From Aliihoeflea sp052435735 (GTDB taxonomy: Bacteria > Pseudomonadota > Alphaproteobacteria > Rhizobiales > Rhizobiaceae), in the NCBI GenBank assembly GCA_052435735.1, contig JBQVNB010000019.1:1-64000 (forward strand): a stretch of DNA of 64,000 nucleotides, read 5' to 3'. Of the stretch, positions 44,465 to 53,616 are shown piece after piece (the stretch's first letter is position 1; every line of letters starts with the position of its first letter). A model generated the notes under the pieces. The model was not told where the DNA came from and ran no database searches. It saw only the letters and a program-made list of their open reading frames with translations. The position numbers were made by a program, and so were the translations under genes.

Positions 44465-45472
44465 ATGGCGAAGGCAGGGCCGGGCAAGCAAGGCAGGCGC
44501 GGGATGTGGGCGATCCTCGCCGTATTTCTTCTGACCGCAATCGGCGCCGCGGCATATTTCGCCGGCCCGCGCGTCGCCGTCGACACGACCATCCGTTTCG
44601 ATCCCGCGACGATCGGCGAGGATGTCGAAACCTATCTGGCCGGCCGCGAGCGTGACGTGCCGAACCTGCGCGACGGCGTCGGCAAGGAAATCGTCTGGGC
44701 GTTCCCAACCTCCAAGGCCCGCACGCCGCTCGCCATCGTCTACATTCACGGATTTTCCGCCTCGAGCGGCGAGATCCGCCCCGTTCCCGACGAGATCGCA
44801 TCGCGCCTCGGCGCCAACCTCTTCTTCACCCGCCTTACCGGTCACGGCCAGGATGGCGCGGCGATGGCGACGGGAAGCGTCAACGCGTGGGTCAACGACT
44901 ACGCCGAGGCGATCGAGATCGGACGCCGGCTCGGCTCGCGCGTCGTCGTCGTCGCGACATCCACCGGCGCCGGCCTTGCCACATGGGCCGCGACGCAGCA
45001 CGAACTGTCCGAAGATGTCGCAGCCCTCGTCCTCGTCTCGCCGAACTACCGCATCCGCGCGGCAGGCGCCTCGCTCCTGACCGGTCCATGGGGTGGGCAG
45101 ATCGCGCGCCTTGCCAGCGGCGCCGAGCGCCAGTTCACGCCGCGCAACGAGGCGCATGGCAGGTTGTGGACCCCGCGCTATCCGACCGAGGCGATCCTGC
45201 CGATGGCCGCGCTGACGAAACTCGCGCATGATGCACCGGTCGAGGAGATCGGCATCCCGGCCTTCTTCGTCTATTCGGCCGCCGACCGGATCGTCGACGC
45301 CGAGGTGACGGCCGACATCGCCGCGCGCTGGGGCGCGCTTTCGGACAGCCTGTTGATCGAAAGCTCCGACGACCCGCAGAACCACGTCATCACCGGCGAT
45401 GCGCTTTCGCCGCAGACCAACGAGCTCATCATCGAGACCACCGTCAACTGGCTGCGCGAAAACGCGCTCTAG
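44465..45472 (+). CDS. membrane-anchored alpha/beta hydrolase
   Basis: A 335-residue protein. An N-terminal helix (GMWAILAVFLLTAIGAAAYF) anchors it, with the hydrolase domain outside. Oxyanion-region YIHGFSASSGEIRPV and a nucleophile elbow ATSTGAGLA are visible; the first Gly of G-x-S-x-G is Ala. FVYSAADRIVDA supplies the acid and NHVITGD the late His. Substrate unknown. It ends overlapping the convergent MFS gene by four bases. Confidence 0.75.
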   Translation: MAKAGPGKQGRRGMWAILAVFLLTAIGAAAYFAGPRVAVDTTIRFDPATIGEDVETYLAGRERDVPNLRDGVGKEIVWAFPTSKARTPLAIVYIHGFSASSGEIRPVPDEIASRLGANLFFTRLTGHGQDGAAMATGSVNAWVNDYAEAIEIGRRLGSRVVVVATSTGAGLATWAATQHELSEDVAALVLVSPNYRIRAAGASLLTGPWGGQIARLASGAERQFTPRNEAHGRLWTPRYPTEAILPMAALTKLAHDAPVEEIGIPAFFVYSAADRIVDAEVTADIAARWGALSDSLLIESSDDPQNHVITGDALSPQTNELIIETTVNWLRENAL

Positions 45473-46713
45473 GCGGTGGCGAGTTTCGTGCGCTCTGGCC
45501 GTGCATCGCGTACGAACAGATAGACGAACAGCGAGATCGCCAGCATCGCGGCATAGAACGCGAAGAGCGCGGCATAGCCCGATTCCGGCTGGCCCGTGAC
45601 CGCATTGGCCGAGACGATCGGCCCCGTCGCGAACTGCATGACGCCGACGCCGCCGATGGAGAAGAAGTTGAGAAGCGTCACGCCGCGCCCCGTCAAATGT
45701 GCCGGCAGGAAGGCGCGGCCATGCGCCATCAGGAGGCCGTAGGCAGCGCCGGTCACGCCGATCAGCACGAATATGATCGTCGTCTGGGCGATGCTGGTAA
45801 CGGGATTGAGCGCGAGATAGACGAGGACGGCAAGGCTGAGCGAATTGCCGACGATCGCCACCCATTTGCGCGTGCGGAAGATCGTGTCGAGCGGCCCGTA
45901 GATGAACCCGCCCGCCACCATCGCCAACGCCATGAACAGCGTCACTTGCCCGATCATCAGCGCATCGGCCCCATAGACGTCGGAGAGATAAGGGCCGGCC
46001 CAAAGGCCGCGGATGCCGGCTGCCGCGGCGTAGTTGATCGCGGTGAGCGGAAACAGCGCCCACAGGACCTTCAGCTTGAAGAGTTCGAGATAGCCGGAGA
46101 AACCCGCCCCCGCCGCAAAGCTCGCGTCGCGATGCGGATCGCGCAGGAAAACCATGATGGCGCAGGCGGTCAGAAGCGTGACGACGCCGAGCCCCATCAT
46201 CACCGGGCGCCAGCCGAATGCTTCGGCGGCAGTCGCCAGCGGCGAGGCGCCGACGACATTGCCGAGCGAGCCGAAGGCGACGAGCCAGGAAGTGAGGATA
46301 GCCAGCCGCGCCGTCGAATAGGTATGGGCGAAGATGAACACCGAGGCCATCAGCACCGGCGCGCAGCCGACGCCGATGAGCGCCATGGCCGTGATCACCA
46401 TCCAGGGCTGGGTTGCGAAAGCGAAGAGGAACGCCCCGCCCGCGCCGCCGATGGCGAGCAGGACGGCGGCCGTCCGCTTGGGGCCGTATCTGTCGAGGCA
46501 AACGCCGACCACGAACTGCATCGCCGAGAACGATGCGAACCACGCGCCCGAGGCGAGCGAAAGGTCGGTATTGGTCGCCCCGAGCTCGGAGCCCAGAACC
46601 GGTGTGAGGACCGCCAGAAACGAGCGGTAGAACTGCGACAGCACATAGGCGATCGCAAGAGCGGCCAAGCCAGCCATGAAGCGTTTCCCGTCGACTTTTA
46701 TTGGTGCGGCCAC
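45469..46713 (-). CDS. MFS transporter
   Basis: A 414-residue major facilitator with 12 predicted helices. The loop 2-3 motif is seen as CLDRYGPKRTAAVLLAIGG; NTDLSLASGAWFASFSAMQF precedes it. Substrate not predictable. GTG at 46713 gives the full N-terminus, but a strong inverted repeat spans that codon, and ATG at 46677 just inside the far arm is an alternative. Confidence 0.78.
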   Translation of the reverse strand: MAAPIKVDGKRFMAGLAALAIAYVLSQFYRSFLAVLTPVLGSELGATNTDLSLASGAWFASFSAMQFVVGVCLDRYGPKRTAAVLLAIGGAGGAFLFAFATQPWMVITAMALIGVGCAPVLMASVFIFAHTYSTARLAILTSWLVAFGSLGNVVGASPLATAAEAFGWRPVMMGLGVVTLLTACAIMVFLRDPHRDASFAAGAGFSGYLELFKLKVLWALFPLTAINYAAAAGIRGLWAGPYLSDVYGADALMIGQVTLFMALAMVAGGFIYGPLDTIFRTRKWVAIVGNSLSLAVLVYLALNPVTSIAQTTIIFVLIGVTGAAYGLLMAHGRAFLPAHLTGRGVTLLNFFSIGGVGVMQFATGPIVSANAVTGQPESGYAALFAFYAAMLAISLFVYLFVRDARPERTKLATA

Positions 46714-46729
46714 CGGCCGACGGGAAACG
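46682..46729 (-). promoter_or_regulatory. inverted repeat spanning the MFS start codon
   Basis: CGTTTCCCGTCG (46682-46693) and CGACGGGAAACG (46718-46729) are perfect 12-bp arms 24 bases apart. In the mRNA the hairpin would enclose the GTG at 46713, possibly controlling translation. As DNA it could also be an operator. Confidence 0.45.
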
Positions 46730-46757
46730 GATTAGTTGATTAACGCGTTAGGCGCAA

Positions 46758-48122
46758 TCAGGCAGCTCGGCGCGAACCACCGCCATTGCTTGGGCCACGG
46801 CGCTTGGCCCGGAACGGACGCTTCTGGCCCTCCGCCGGCTTGCCGGAGCCCTGGCCGAAGCCGGGCTTGCGGCCCTGGCGCGGCTTGCCGTTGGCATTTG
46901 CCGGGCGGCGATTCTCGCGCTCTTCCGGCAAGGGTTCGGACTTGCGCTGAACCGGATCTGCCTGGCCGAGATGGTCGGCCGCGATCGGCAGCTTCATGCG
47001 GATGATCTTCTCGACCTGGCGCAGCTTGGAGCCCTCGGAAGGATCGCACAGCGTGATCGCGATGCCGTCCGCGCCGTTGCGGCCGGTGCGGCCGATGCGG
47101 TGGACGTAGCTTTCCGCCTCGTCCGGCAGGTCGAAATTCACCACATGGGTGATGTTCGGCACGTCGATGCCGCGCGCGGCGATGTCGGTCGCCACGAGAA
47201 TGCGAACCTCGCCGTCACGGAAGCCGTTCAGCGCGCGCTGGCGGGCGTTTTGCGACTTGTTGCCGTGGATGACGGCCGCCTCGAAACCATCACGGACGAG
47301 ATCGCGGGTGACGCGGTCAGCGCCATGCTTGGTGCGCGCGAAGATGATGACGCGCGACATCGCGTCGTCCTTCAGCATCGTCGACAGGACGTCGCGCTTC
47401 TGCTTCAGGCGCGCCATCACGACGCTCTGGTGGATTTCGGCCGCCGTCGTGCCCTGCGGGGCGACTTCGACATGGACCGGGTCCTTGAGGATGCCGCGGG
47501 CGAGCTGTTCGATCTCGTTCGGCATGGTCGCCGAGAACAGCGCCGTCTGGCGCTTGGGATGCGTCGCGCGGGCGATCTTCTTGACGTCGTTGATGAAGCC
47601 CATGTCGAGCATGCGGTCGGCTTCGTCGAGGACGAGCCAGCGCGTCTCGGACAGGACGATCTCGTTCTGGCGAACGAGGTCGGTCAGGCGGCCCGGCGTT
47701 GCGACGAGAATATCGACGCCCTGCGCCATGCGCTTGACCTGGCCGCCGCGCGACACGCCGCCGAGCACGAGGCTGGTCGAGATGTGGAGGCCCTTGGAGA
47801 TCGCACGGATCGTCTCTTCGATCTGCACGGCGAGTTCGCGCGTCGGCGCGAGGATCAGCGCGCGGCAGGTCTTCGCCTTGCGCTTGTCGCCGAGCGCGGC
47901 GATATGCTTGAGGATCGGCAGCGCAAAGGCGGCCGTCTTGCCGGAACCGGTCTGGGCGACGCCCAGAATGTCCTTGCCGGCGATCTGCGCGGGAATGGCC
48001 GCAACCTGGATCGGCTTGGGCTCCACGAACCCGGCACGGGCAGCGCTTTCGAGCAGCTTGCCGTCGATGCCGAGGGGGCCGAAACCGCTGGTCACGGTGG
48101 TGGTCTGGTTTTCAGTCGTCAA
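46758..48122 (-). CDS. DEAD-box RNA helicase
   Basis: A 454-residue ATP-dependent RNA helicase. The Q motif region is FVEPKPIQVAAIP, Walker A AQTGSGKTAAFALP, motif Ia PTRELAVQ, DEAD box VLDEADRMLDMGF, motif III SATM, and motif VI HRIGRTGRNG. The last ~60 residues are basic and Gly/Pro/Arg-rich, typical of RhlE-like RNA-binding tails. TTG at 48122 is chosen; an upstream TTG at 48203 would add 27 residues without family resemblance. Confidence 0.9.
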   Translation of the reverse strand: MTTENQTTTVTSGFGPLGIDGKLLESAARAGFVEPKPIQVAAIPAQIAGKDILGVAQTGSGKTAAFALPILKHIAALGDKRKAKTCRALILAPTRELAVQIEETIRAISKGLHISTSLVLGGVSRGGQVKRMAQGVDILVATPGRLTDLVRQNEIVLSETRWLVLDEADRMLDMGFINDVKKIARATHPKRQTALFSATMPNEIEQLARGILKDPVHVEVAPQGTTAAEIHQSVVMARLKQKRDVLSTMLKDDAMSRVIIFARTKHGADRVTRDLVRDGFEAAVIHGNKSQNARQRALNGFRDGEVRILVATDIAARGIDVPNITHVVNFDLPDEAESYVHRIGRTGRNGADGIAITLCDPSEGSKLRQVEKIIRMKLPIAADHLGQADPVQRKSEPLPEERENRRPANANGKPRQGRKPGFGQGSGKPAEGQKRPFRAKRRGPSNGGGSRRAA

Positions 48123-48417
48123 AATAGTCTTCTTTCTGGCGCGCGGCGTTGACCGGGCGCAAAATTCGATGCCGCAGGGCGCAACCTGCGTGCGATATGT
48201 CAAAATGGGATCGACAAGGCGGCGAACCCTAAGGTCCGCGCGGCTGCGCTGTCGTCGCCGCGGTCATCCGCGGGCTTGCCTTGCAAACGAACAAGACAAA
48301 GACGCAACCAGTCCGTATTCGGGAAAGCCGGAAAGTCCGGCCCAAGCGCCTCGTGCGGCTCATATGGGCCAGTTCGCTGCCAAATGCAACCGAAACCTGC
48401 TGCGGTGCAAAATCAGG
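48123..48417 (-). other. leader region of the DEAD-box helicase gene
   Basis: About 300 bases with no supportable gene, between the helicase start and the MITE-like repeat. Long leaders are common for cold- or stress-regulated helicases, but I see no definite structure beyond short GC-rich stems. Confidence 0.3.
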
Positions 48418-48561
48418 TGGGTGTGTTAAGATTCTGGCATGTGCGTGCCGAAAGTGGCGGATTTCGAGAACCGGAGCGGAGTGGACATTTGGTCCATGAG
48501 CACCGGAAGCGCAGAAAGCCGTCGTTTGCAGACCGCTCAGGCCTGAATATCAACACACCCT
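48418..48561 (+). repeat. MITE-like ~145-bp intergenic element, copy 2
   Basis: Same family and orientation as 33377-33521. The ends GGGTGTGTT (48419-48427) and AACACACCC are perfect 9-bp inverted repeats. The internal hairpin is GTGGAC-N5-GTCCAT, with the central stem pair changed from T-A in copy 1 to G-C on both sides. The right end supplies the TAG stop of ilvA. Confidence 0.85.
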
Positions 48562-49813
48562 AGATCACGAGGCCGGCGATCGTCTCATTGTCGGTGATGT
48601 CCTGATAGGTCCAGCCCGCGGCCTCGAACTTCTCCGCGAGAATCGCGAAATTCGCCGGGTTCTTCGTCTCGATGCCGATCAGGACCGAGCCGAAATTGCG
48701 CGCCGACTTCTTCAGGTACTCGAATCTGGCGATGTCGTCTTCGGGGCCGAGCAGGTCGAGGAAGTCACGCAACGCACCGGGCCGCTGCGGAAAGCGGAAG
48801 ACGAAGTATTTCTTCAGCCCCTCGAAGCGCAGCGCGCGCTCCTTCACGTCCGGCAGGCGCTCGAAATCGAAATTGCCGCCAGATACGACGAGGACGATTG
48901 TCTTCCCTGCGATCTCGATCGGAGCAAGATCCTTCAGCGCATCGATCGCCAGCGCGCCGGCCGGCTCCAGCACCACGCCCTCGACATTCAGCATCTCGAT
49001 GATCGTCGCGCAGATGCGGTTTTCCGGGATGCGGGTCACGTCGTCCGGGACAAAATGCGACAGCGCCGCAAAGTTCGCCTCGCCGATCTCCGCCACCGAG
49101 GCGCCATCGACGAAATTGTCGACCTGCGGCAACCGCACGCGCCGCCCTTCGGAGAGGCTCGAATGCAGGCTCGACGCGCCGACCGGCTCGGCAAAGAGGA
49201 ACCGCGTGCCGGCGTCGGCGAGATAGCGAGTCACCCCAGCCGCAAGCCCGCCCCCGCCGACCGGCAGCACGATCAGGTCTGCAAGGACGCCGTCCGGAAG
49301 CTGCGCCTCGATCTCCTGCGCGACGCTCGCCTGTCCCTCGATGATGTCTTCATGGTCGAAGGGCGGCACCATCAACCCGCCGGTCTCGGCCGCGAACGCC
49401 TGCGCGGCGCGATAGCAGGCGTCGAAATAGTCGCCGGTCAGGCGGATTTCCACGAACTCGCCGCCGAAGAGCCGCGTCTTGTCGATCTTCTGCTGCGGCG
49501 TCGTCACCGGCATGAAGATGACGCCGCGCTTGGCGAGGTGCCGGCACACATAGGCAAAGCCCTGCGCGTGGTTGCCTGCCGAGGCGCAGACGAACGCCTC
49601 CGGCCCCGCCCCCGCTTCCAGCACCTTGCGGAAGAAGTTGAACGCACCGCGGATCTTGTAGGATCGCACCGGCGACAAATCCTCGCGCTTCAGGAATATC
49701 CGCGCGCCGGTCTTCTTCGACAGATACGCGTTTTCCTGCAGCGGCGTCTCGGGAAAGAGCGCGCGCATGGCGTCGGCTGCCAGTCGAACGTCGGCTTTGA
49801 AGTCACGGTGCAA
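48560..49813 (-). CDS. ilvA: threonine ammonia-lyase (threonine deaminase)
   Basis: A 417-residue PLP enzyme converting threonine to 2-oxobutanoate for isoleucine synthesis. The PLP Lys is in VRSYKIRGAFNFF, CASAGNHAQGFAY is the substrate loop and VLPVGGGGLAAGV binds the PLP phosphate. The C-terminal ~95 residues form one ACT-like regulatory domain, so this is the short form (E. coli IlvA has two). A TTG start at 49813 is used; ATG 49768 is an alternative. The stop lies at the edge of the MITE-like repeat. Confidence 0.9.
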   Translation of the reverse strand: MHRDFKADVRLAADAMRALFPETPLQENAYLSKKTGARIFLKREDLSPVRSYKIRGAFNFFRKVLEAGAGPEAFVCASAGNHAQGFAYVCRHLAKRGVIFMPVTTPQQKIDKTRLFGGEFVEIRLTGDYFDACYRAAQAFAAETGGLMVPPFDHEDIIEGQASVAQEIEAQLPDGVLADLIVLPVGGGGLAAGVTRYLADAGTRFLFAEPVGASSLHSSLSEGRRVRLPQVDNFVDGASVAEIGEANFAALSHFVPDDVTRIPENRICATIIEMLNVEGVVLEPAGALAIDALKDLAPIEIAGKTIVLVVSGGNFDFERLPDVKERALRFEGLKKYFVFRFPQRPGALRDFLDLLGPEDDIARFEYLKKSARNFGSVLIGIETKNPANFAILAEKFEAAGWTYQDITDNETIAGLVI

Positions 49814-49926
49814 AGGCTTCGGACCTTCCTGCGGTCTTTGTCTGTTGGCGGGTCCGCCGCGCTATTGCATATTCGGTGCGCGGAAGCCACTGTCGCGCCG
49901 CTTCAAGGGGTCAAGTCGGGGAAGAC

Positions 49927-51384
49927 GTGCAGTATCTCGCCATTCGCACCGCGATCCACATCGCGGCGATCTTCGCCATCTACCTGTCCCTCGCCATGTT
50001 CATACCGGCCGGCGTGGACCTTTATTTCGGCAATGAGGATTGGCAGGTCTTTGCCTTCTCCGCGGTCCTCACCGGCGGGCTGGCACTGGCCGTCGCGGCC
50101 GCGACGCAGGGGCGCCCACCGGTTCTGTCCGCACGTTTCGGCTTCTTCGTCGTCAACCTGCTCTGGCTGACCACGTGTACCGTCGGCGCCATTCCGTTCC
50201 TCACATCCTCGCTGGAGATTTCGCTGACCGACGCGGTCTTCGAATCGGTTTCCGGCATCACGACCACCGGCGGAACGGTTCTGACGGGTCTCGATTCCCT
50301 GCCGCCCGGCATTTTGATCTGGCGTTCTCTCCTGCAATGGATCGGCGGTCTCGGCGTCATCGCGCTCGGCCTCTTCGTCCTGCCTTTCCTCAATGTCGGC
50401 GGCGTCTCCTACTTCAAGATCGAATCCTCCGACATCTCGGACCGGCCCTTCGAGCGCTTCTCGACCTATACGACGAGCCTGATCGCCATCTACGTCGCGC
50501 TGACGGTCATCTGCGCGATCTGCTACGCGGCCGCCGGCATGACCGGCTTCAACGCGGTGAACCATGCGCTGACCACCATCTCGACGGCCGGCTTCTCGAC
50601 CCACGACTCTTCGATGGCCTTCTACGACGACAACCTGCCGGTGCTGTGGATCGCGACCGTTTTCATGTTCATCGGTGCCCTGCCCTTCGCGATCGTCATC
50701 CTGCTCTTCACGCGCGGGCGCATCGAATCCCTGCGCGATCCGCAATTGCGCGTCTTTGCCGGCTACGTGCTCATCTTCATCCTGGCGGTGACGATCTATG
50801 TGCGCCTGTCGAGCGACATCGGCTTCATCGATGCGCTGACGCATTCGGCCTTCAACTTCATGTCGATCATCACGACGACGGGATATGCGAGTTCGGACTA
50901 CACCGCCTGGGGCCCGTTCGCCTTCGCCTGCGCCTTCGTCGCGATGTTCCTCGGCGGCTGTTCGGGCTCGACGACGGGCGGCATCAAGGCCTACCGGTTC
51001 CTGATCCTGTTCGAACTCGTGCTGAACGGCCTGCGCCGCCTCGTCTATCCGAACACCGTGCAAAGCGTGCGCTACGGCGACCGTCCGGTCGACGATGCCA
51101 TGCAGCGCGCCGTCGTTCTCTTCATCGCCTCGTTCTTCATCCTCTGGCTGATCACGACGATCCTCCTGTCGGCGACGGGTCTCGATTTCATCAGCGCCAT
51201 GTCGGGCGCCCTGACGGCGCTCACCAATGTCGGCCCCGGCCTCGGCGACGTCATCGGCCCGGTCGGCAATTTCGCGACCATCCCCGACACCGCCAAATGG
51301 ATCATGGCCATCGCCATGCTCATGGGCCGCCTCGAAATCCTCGCCGTGCTGGTGATCTTCACGCCGATCTTCTGGAACAGGTAG
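49927..51384 (+). CDS. trkH: TrkH-type potassium uptake protein
   Basis: A 485-residue membrane K+ transporter, the usual TrkH size. Four selectivity-filter loops are visible: SGITTTGGT, TTISTAGFSTHD, SIITTTGYASSD and ALTNVGPGLGD. It couples K+ entry to the membrane potential, with a TrkA subunit not encoded here. The GTG at 49927 has TCGGGGAAG upstream. It is convergent with adenine deaminase, with a long palindromic element between. Confidence 0.9.
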   Translation: MQYLAIRTAIHIAAIFAIYLSLAMFIPAGVDLYFGNEDWQVFAFSAVLTGGLALAVAAATQGRPPVLSARFGFFVVNLLWLTTCTVGAIPFLTSSLEISLTDAVFESVSGITTTGGTVLTGLDSLPPGILIWRSLLQWIGGLGVIALGLFVLPFLNVGGVSYFKIESSDISDRPFERFSTYTTSLIAIYVALTVICAICYAAAGMTGFNAVNHALTTISTAGFSTHDSSMAFYDDNLPVLWIATVFMFIGALPFAIVILLFTRGRIESLRDPQLRVFAGYVLIFILAVTIYVRLSSDIGFIDALTHSAFNFMSIITTTGYASSDYTAWGPFAFACAFVAMFLGGCSGSTTGGIKAYRFLILFELVLNGLRRLVYPNTVQSVRYGDRPVDDAMQRAVVLFIASFFILWLITTILLSATGLDFISAMSGALTALTNVGPGLGDVIGPVGNFATIPDTAKWIMAIAMLMGRLEILAVLVIFTPIFWNR

Positions 51385-51404
51385 GGGAAGAGTCCTCTTG
51401 GCGG

Positions 51405-51547
51405 ACCCCCACCCTCTATCCCTCCCCACAAGGGGGAGGGAGACGTGAGCGTCGCGCCGATAACCTGAATCCGGCTCCAGGCCTGAGGGTCAGAAGCAAC
51501 GCTGACGCCCTCCCTCCCCCTTGTGGGGAGGGATAAAGGGTGGGGGT
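51405..51547. repeat. extragenic inverted repeat with 38-bp arms
   Basis: Bases 51405-51442 and 51510-51547 are reverse complements with one mismatch (TATCCCTCCCCACAAGGGGG within the left arm), separated by 67 bases. It sits between the convergent trkH and adenine deaminase genes and could form a large cruciform or act as a two-way terminator. Such CCTCCCCACAAGGGGGAGG-type palindromes are common in Hyphomicrobiales genomes. Confidence 0.85.
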
Positions 51548-51570
51548 AGCCTCGCGCCGACCCATCCGCC

Positions 51571-53379
51571 CTAAACGAACAATTCCACCCTCTCGAACGT
51601 CCGCACATCCACCAGCCCCTGGTCGGAAATCCGCAACTCAGGAATGACCACCAGCGCCAAGAGCGAGTGCTGCATGTAGGCGTTGTTCAGGTCGCAGCCG
51701 ACCTCGCGCATTGCCGCCGTCAGCTTCGCTGCCTTCTCCGCCGCGATCTCGGCTCGCTCATCCGACATCAGCCCTGCGATCGGCAGTTCGACCAGCGCCA
51801 GTTCGCGACCCTCCGAGATCAGCACAACTCCGCCGCCGACTTCGCCGAGCCGGTTCGCCGCCAGCGCCATGTCGGCCTTGTTGGTGCCGACGACGATCAT
51901 GTGGTGGCTGTCATGTGCCACTGTCGAAGCCATCGCGCAGGGCTTCTTGTAGCCGAACCCGGAGACGAGCGCGTTGACGACGCTCCCAGTCGCCCGGTGC
52001 CGCTCGACGAGCGCGATCTGGCAGACGTCGTTGGCGCCGTCCATTGCGACGAGCCCGTTTTCGATCGGCATATCCATTTCGAGCGCCCGAGTCGGCGCCT
52101 GGTTCTCGATGACGCCTATCACCCGCGCCCGCACCGAATTCGCCCCCTCCGGCGCCTTGATGTCGAAATCCGTCGCGCCAAGCTGCTTGCCGAGCTTCAC
52201 CGTCTGCTTCGCCTCGGCCGGATAGGGATAGGGTTCGATCTCGGCAACGAGCCGGCCATGCTCGGCAAGCAATCGGCCATGTGCGTAGACCTGGTCGATC
52301 GCGAGCGCAGCAAGATCGGAGACGATCAGGAAATCGGCGAGCCGGCCCGGCGCGATCGAGCCGATCTCGCGCTCGATCTTGAAGTGCTGCGCGGCGTTGA
52401 GCGTCGCCATCTGGATCGCTGTCACCGGCTTCAGCCCCTGCGCGATCGCGTGGCGCACCACGCGGTCCATGTGGCCTTCCTCGACCAGCGTGCCGGAATG
52501 GCAATCATCGGTGCACAGGATGAAATTGCGCGGATCGAGCCCGGACTCGGTCACCGCCTTGACTTGTTCGGCCACGTCGTACCAGGCCGATCCGAGCCGG
52601 AGCATCGCGCGCATGCCCTGCCGCACGCGGGCGATAGCGTCTTCGGCGCGGGTGCCCTCATGGTCGTCCTCCGGCCCGCCTGCGACATAGCCGTGGAAAG
52701 CGGGGCCGAGGTCGGGCGAGGCGTAGTGCCCGCCGACGGTGCGGCCGGCCTTCATCGTCTCGGCGATTTCGGCCACCATCTTGGGCTCGTTCGCCGAAAC
52801 GCCCGGAAAATTCATCACCTCGCCGAGCCCGATGATGTTCTCCCAGGTCATCGCCTCGGCGACGTCCTTCTCGTCGAGCGTCGCGCCAGGCGTCTCGAGC
52901 CCCGGCGCCGACGGTACGCAGGACGGCATCTGCACATGGACGTTGACCGGCATCGCCATCGCCTCGTCATGCATCAGCCGCACGCCCTTGAGGCCCAGCA
53001 CGTTGGCGATCTCGTGCGGATCGATGAACATCGAGGTCGTGCCGTGCGGAATGACCGCGCGGCAGAACTCGGTGACTGTCACCATGCCGCTCTCGACATG
53101 CATGTGCGCGTCGCACAGCCCCGGCACCAGATAGCGCCCGGCCGCGTCGATCACCTGCGTCCCCTCGCCGATCGCGTGGCTCGCATCGGGCCCGCAATAG
53201 GCAAAACGCCCGGCGGTGATCGCAAGGTCGGTGCCCGCGATGATCTCGCCCGAATAGACGTTCACCCAGCGCCCGTTGCGGATGACGAGTTCGGCCGGCC
53301 TGCGCCCCGTCGCGACGTCGACGAGCGTGGCGGCCATCTCGTGCCAGGGACGCGGTTTGTTGAATCTGGCTGACGACAT
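51571..53379 (-). CDS. ade: adenine deaminase
   Basis: A 602-residue amidohydrolase converting adenine to hypoxanthine and ammonia. Metal-binding HxH is in CDAHMHVESGM, then GLGEVMNFPGV and CTDDCHSGTLVEEGHMD; SGFGYKKPCAMASTVAHDSH begins the C-terminal part. Size and motifs fit Ade (TIGR01178) rather than adenosine deaminase. It belongs with the purine salvage function also seen in cpdB and gpt. Confidence 0.92.
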   Translation of the reverse strand: MSSARFNKPRPWHEMAATLVDVATGRRPAELVIRNGRWVNVYSGEIIAGTDLAITAGRFAYCGPDASHAIGEGTQVIDAAGRYLVPGLCDAHMHVESGMVTVTEFCRAVIPHGTTSMFIDPHEIANVLGLKGVRLMHDEAMAMPVNVHVQMPSCVPSAPGLETPGATLDEKDVAEAMTWENIIGLGEVMNFPGVSANEPKMVAEIAETMKAGRTVGGHYASPDLGPAFHGYVAGGPEDDHEGTRAEDAIARVRQGMRAMLRLGSAWYDVAEQVKAVTESGLDPRNFILCTDDCHSGTLVEEGHMDRVVRHAIAQGLKPVTAIQMATLNAAQHFKIEREIGSIAPGRLADFLIVSDLAALAIDQVYAHGRLLAEHGRLVAEIEPYPYPAEAKQTVKLGKQLGATDFDIKAPEGANSVRARVIGVIENQAPTRALEMDMPIENGLVAMDGANDVCQIALVERHRATGSVVNALVSGFGYKKPCAMASTVAHDSHHMIVVGTNKADMALAANRLGEVGGGVVLISEGRELALVELPIAGLMSDERAEIAAEKAAKLTAAMREVGCDLNNAYMQHSLLALVVIPELRISDQGLVDVRTFERVELFV

Positions 53380-53472
53380 CTGGCTGAATCTCCGTTTGAG
53401 CCGAATGTGCCAAGCCGCTGGACGGAAAGCCAGAATGCATTCCGTCCAGCCATGCGAAAACTGTTTCGCCTT

Positions 53473-53616
53473 AGGGCTTGCTGAGATTCTGGCATGTGCG
53501 TGCCGAAAACGGCGGATTTCGAGAACCGGAGCGGAATGGACATTTCGTCCATGAGCACCGGAAGCGCCGAAAGCTGTCGTTTGCAGGCCGCTCAGGTCTG
53601 AATGTCAGCACGCCCT
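53473..53616 (+). repeat. MITE-like ~145-bp intergenic element, copy 3
   Basis: Same family and orientation as the copies at 33377 and 48418. This copy has the best ends: TTAGGGCTTGCTGAGATTC at the left and its near-complement ending CAGCACGCCCTAA at the right, with TA at both borders as expected for TA-target insertion. The internal hairpin is ATGGAC-N5-GTCCAT. The right end supplies the TAG stop of the TRAP permease gene. Confidence 0.87.
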
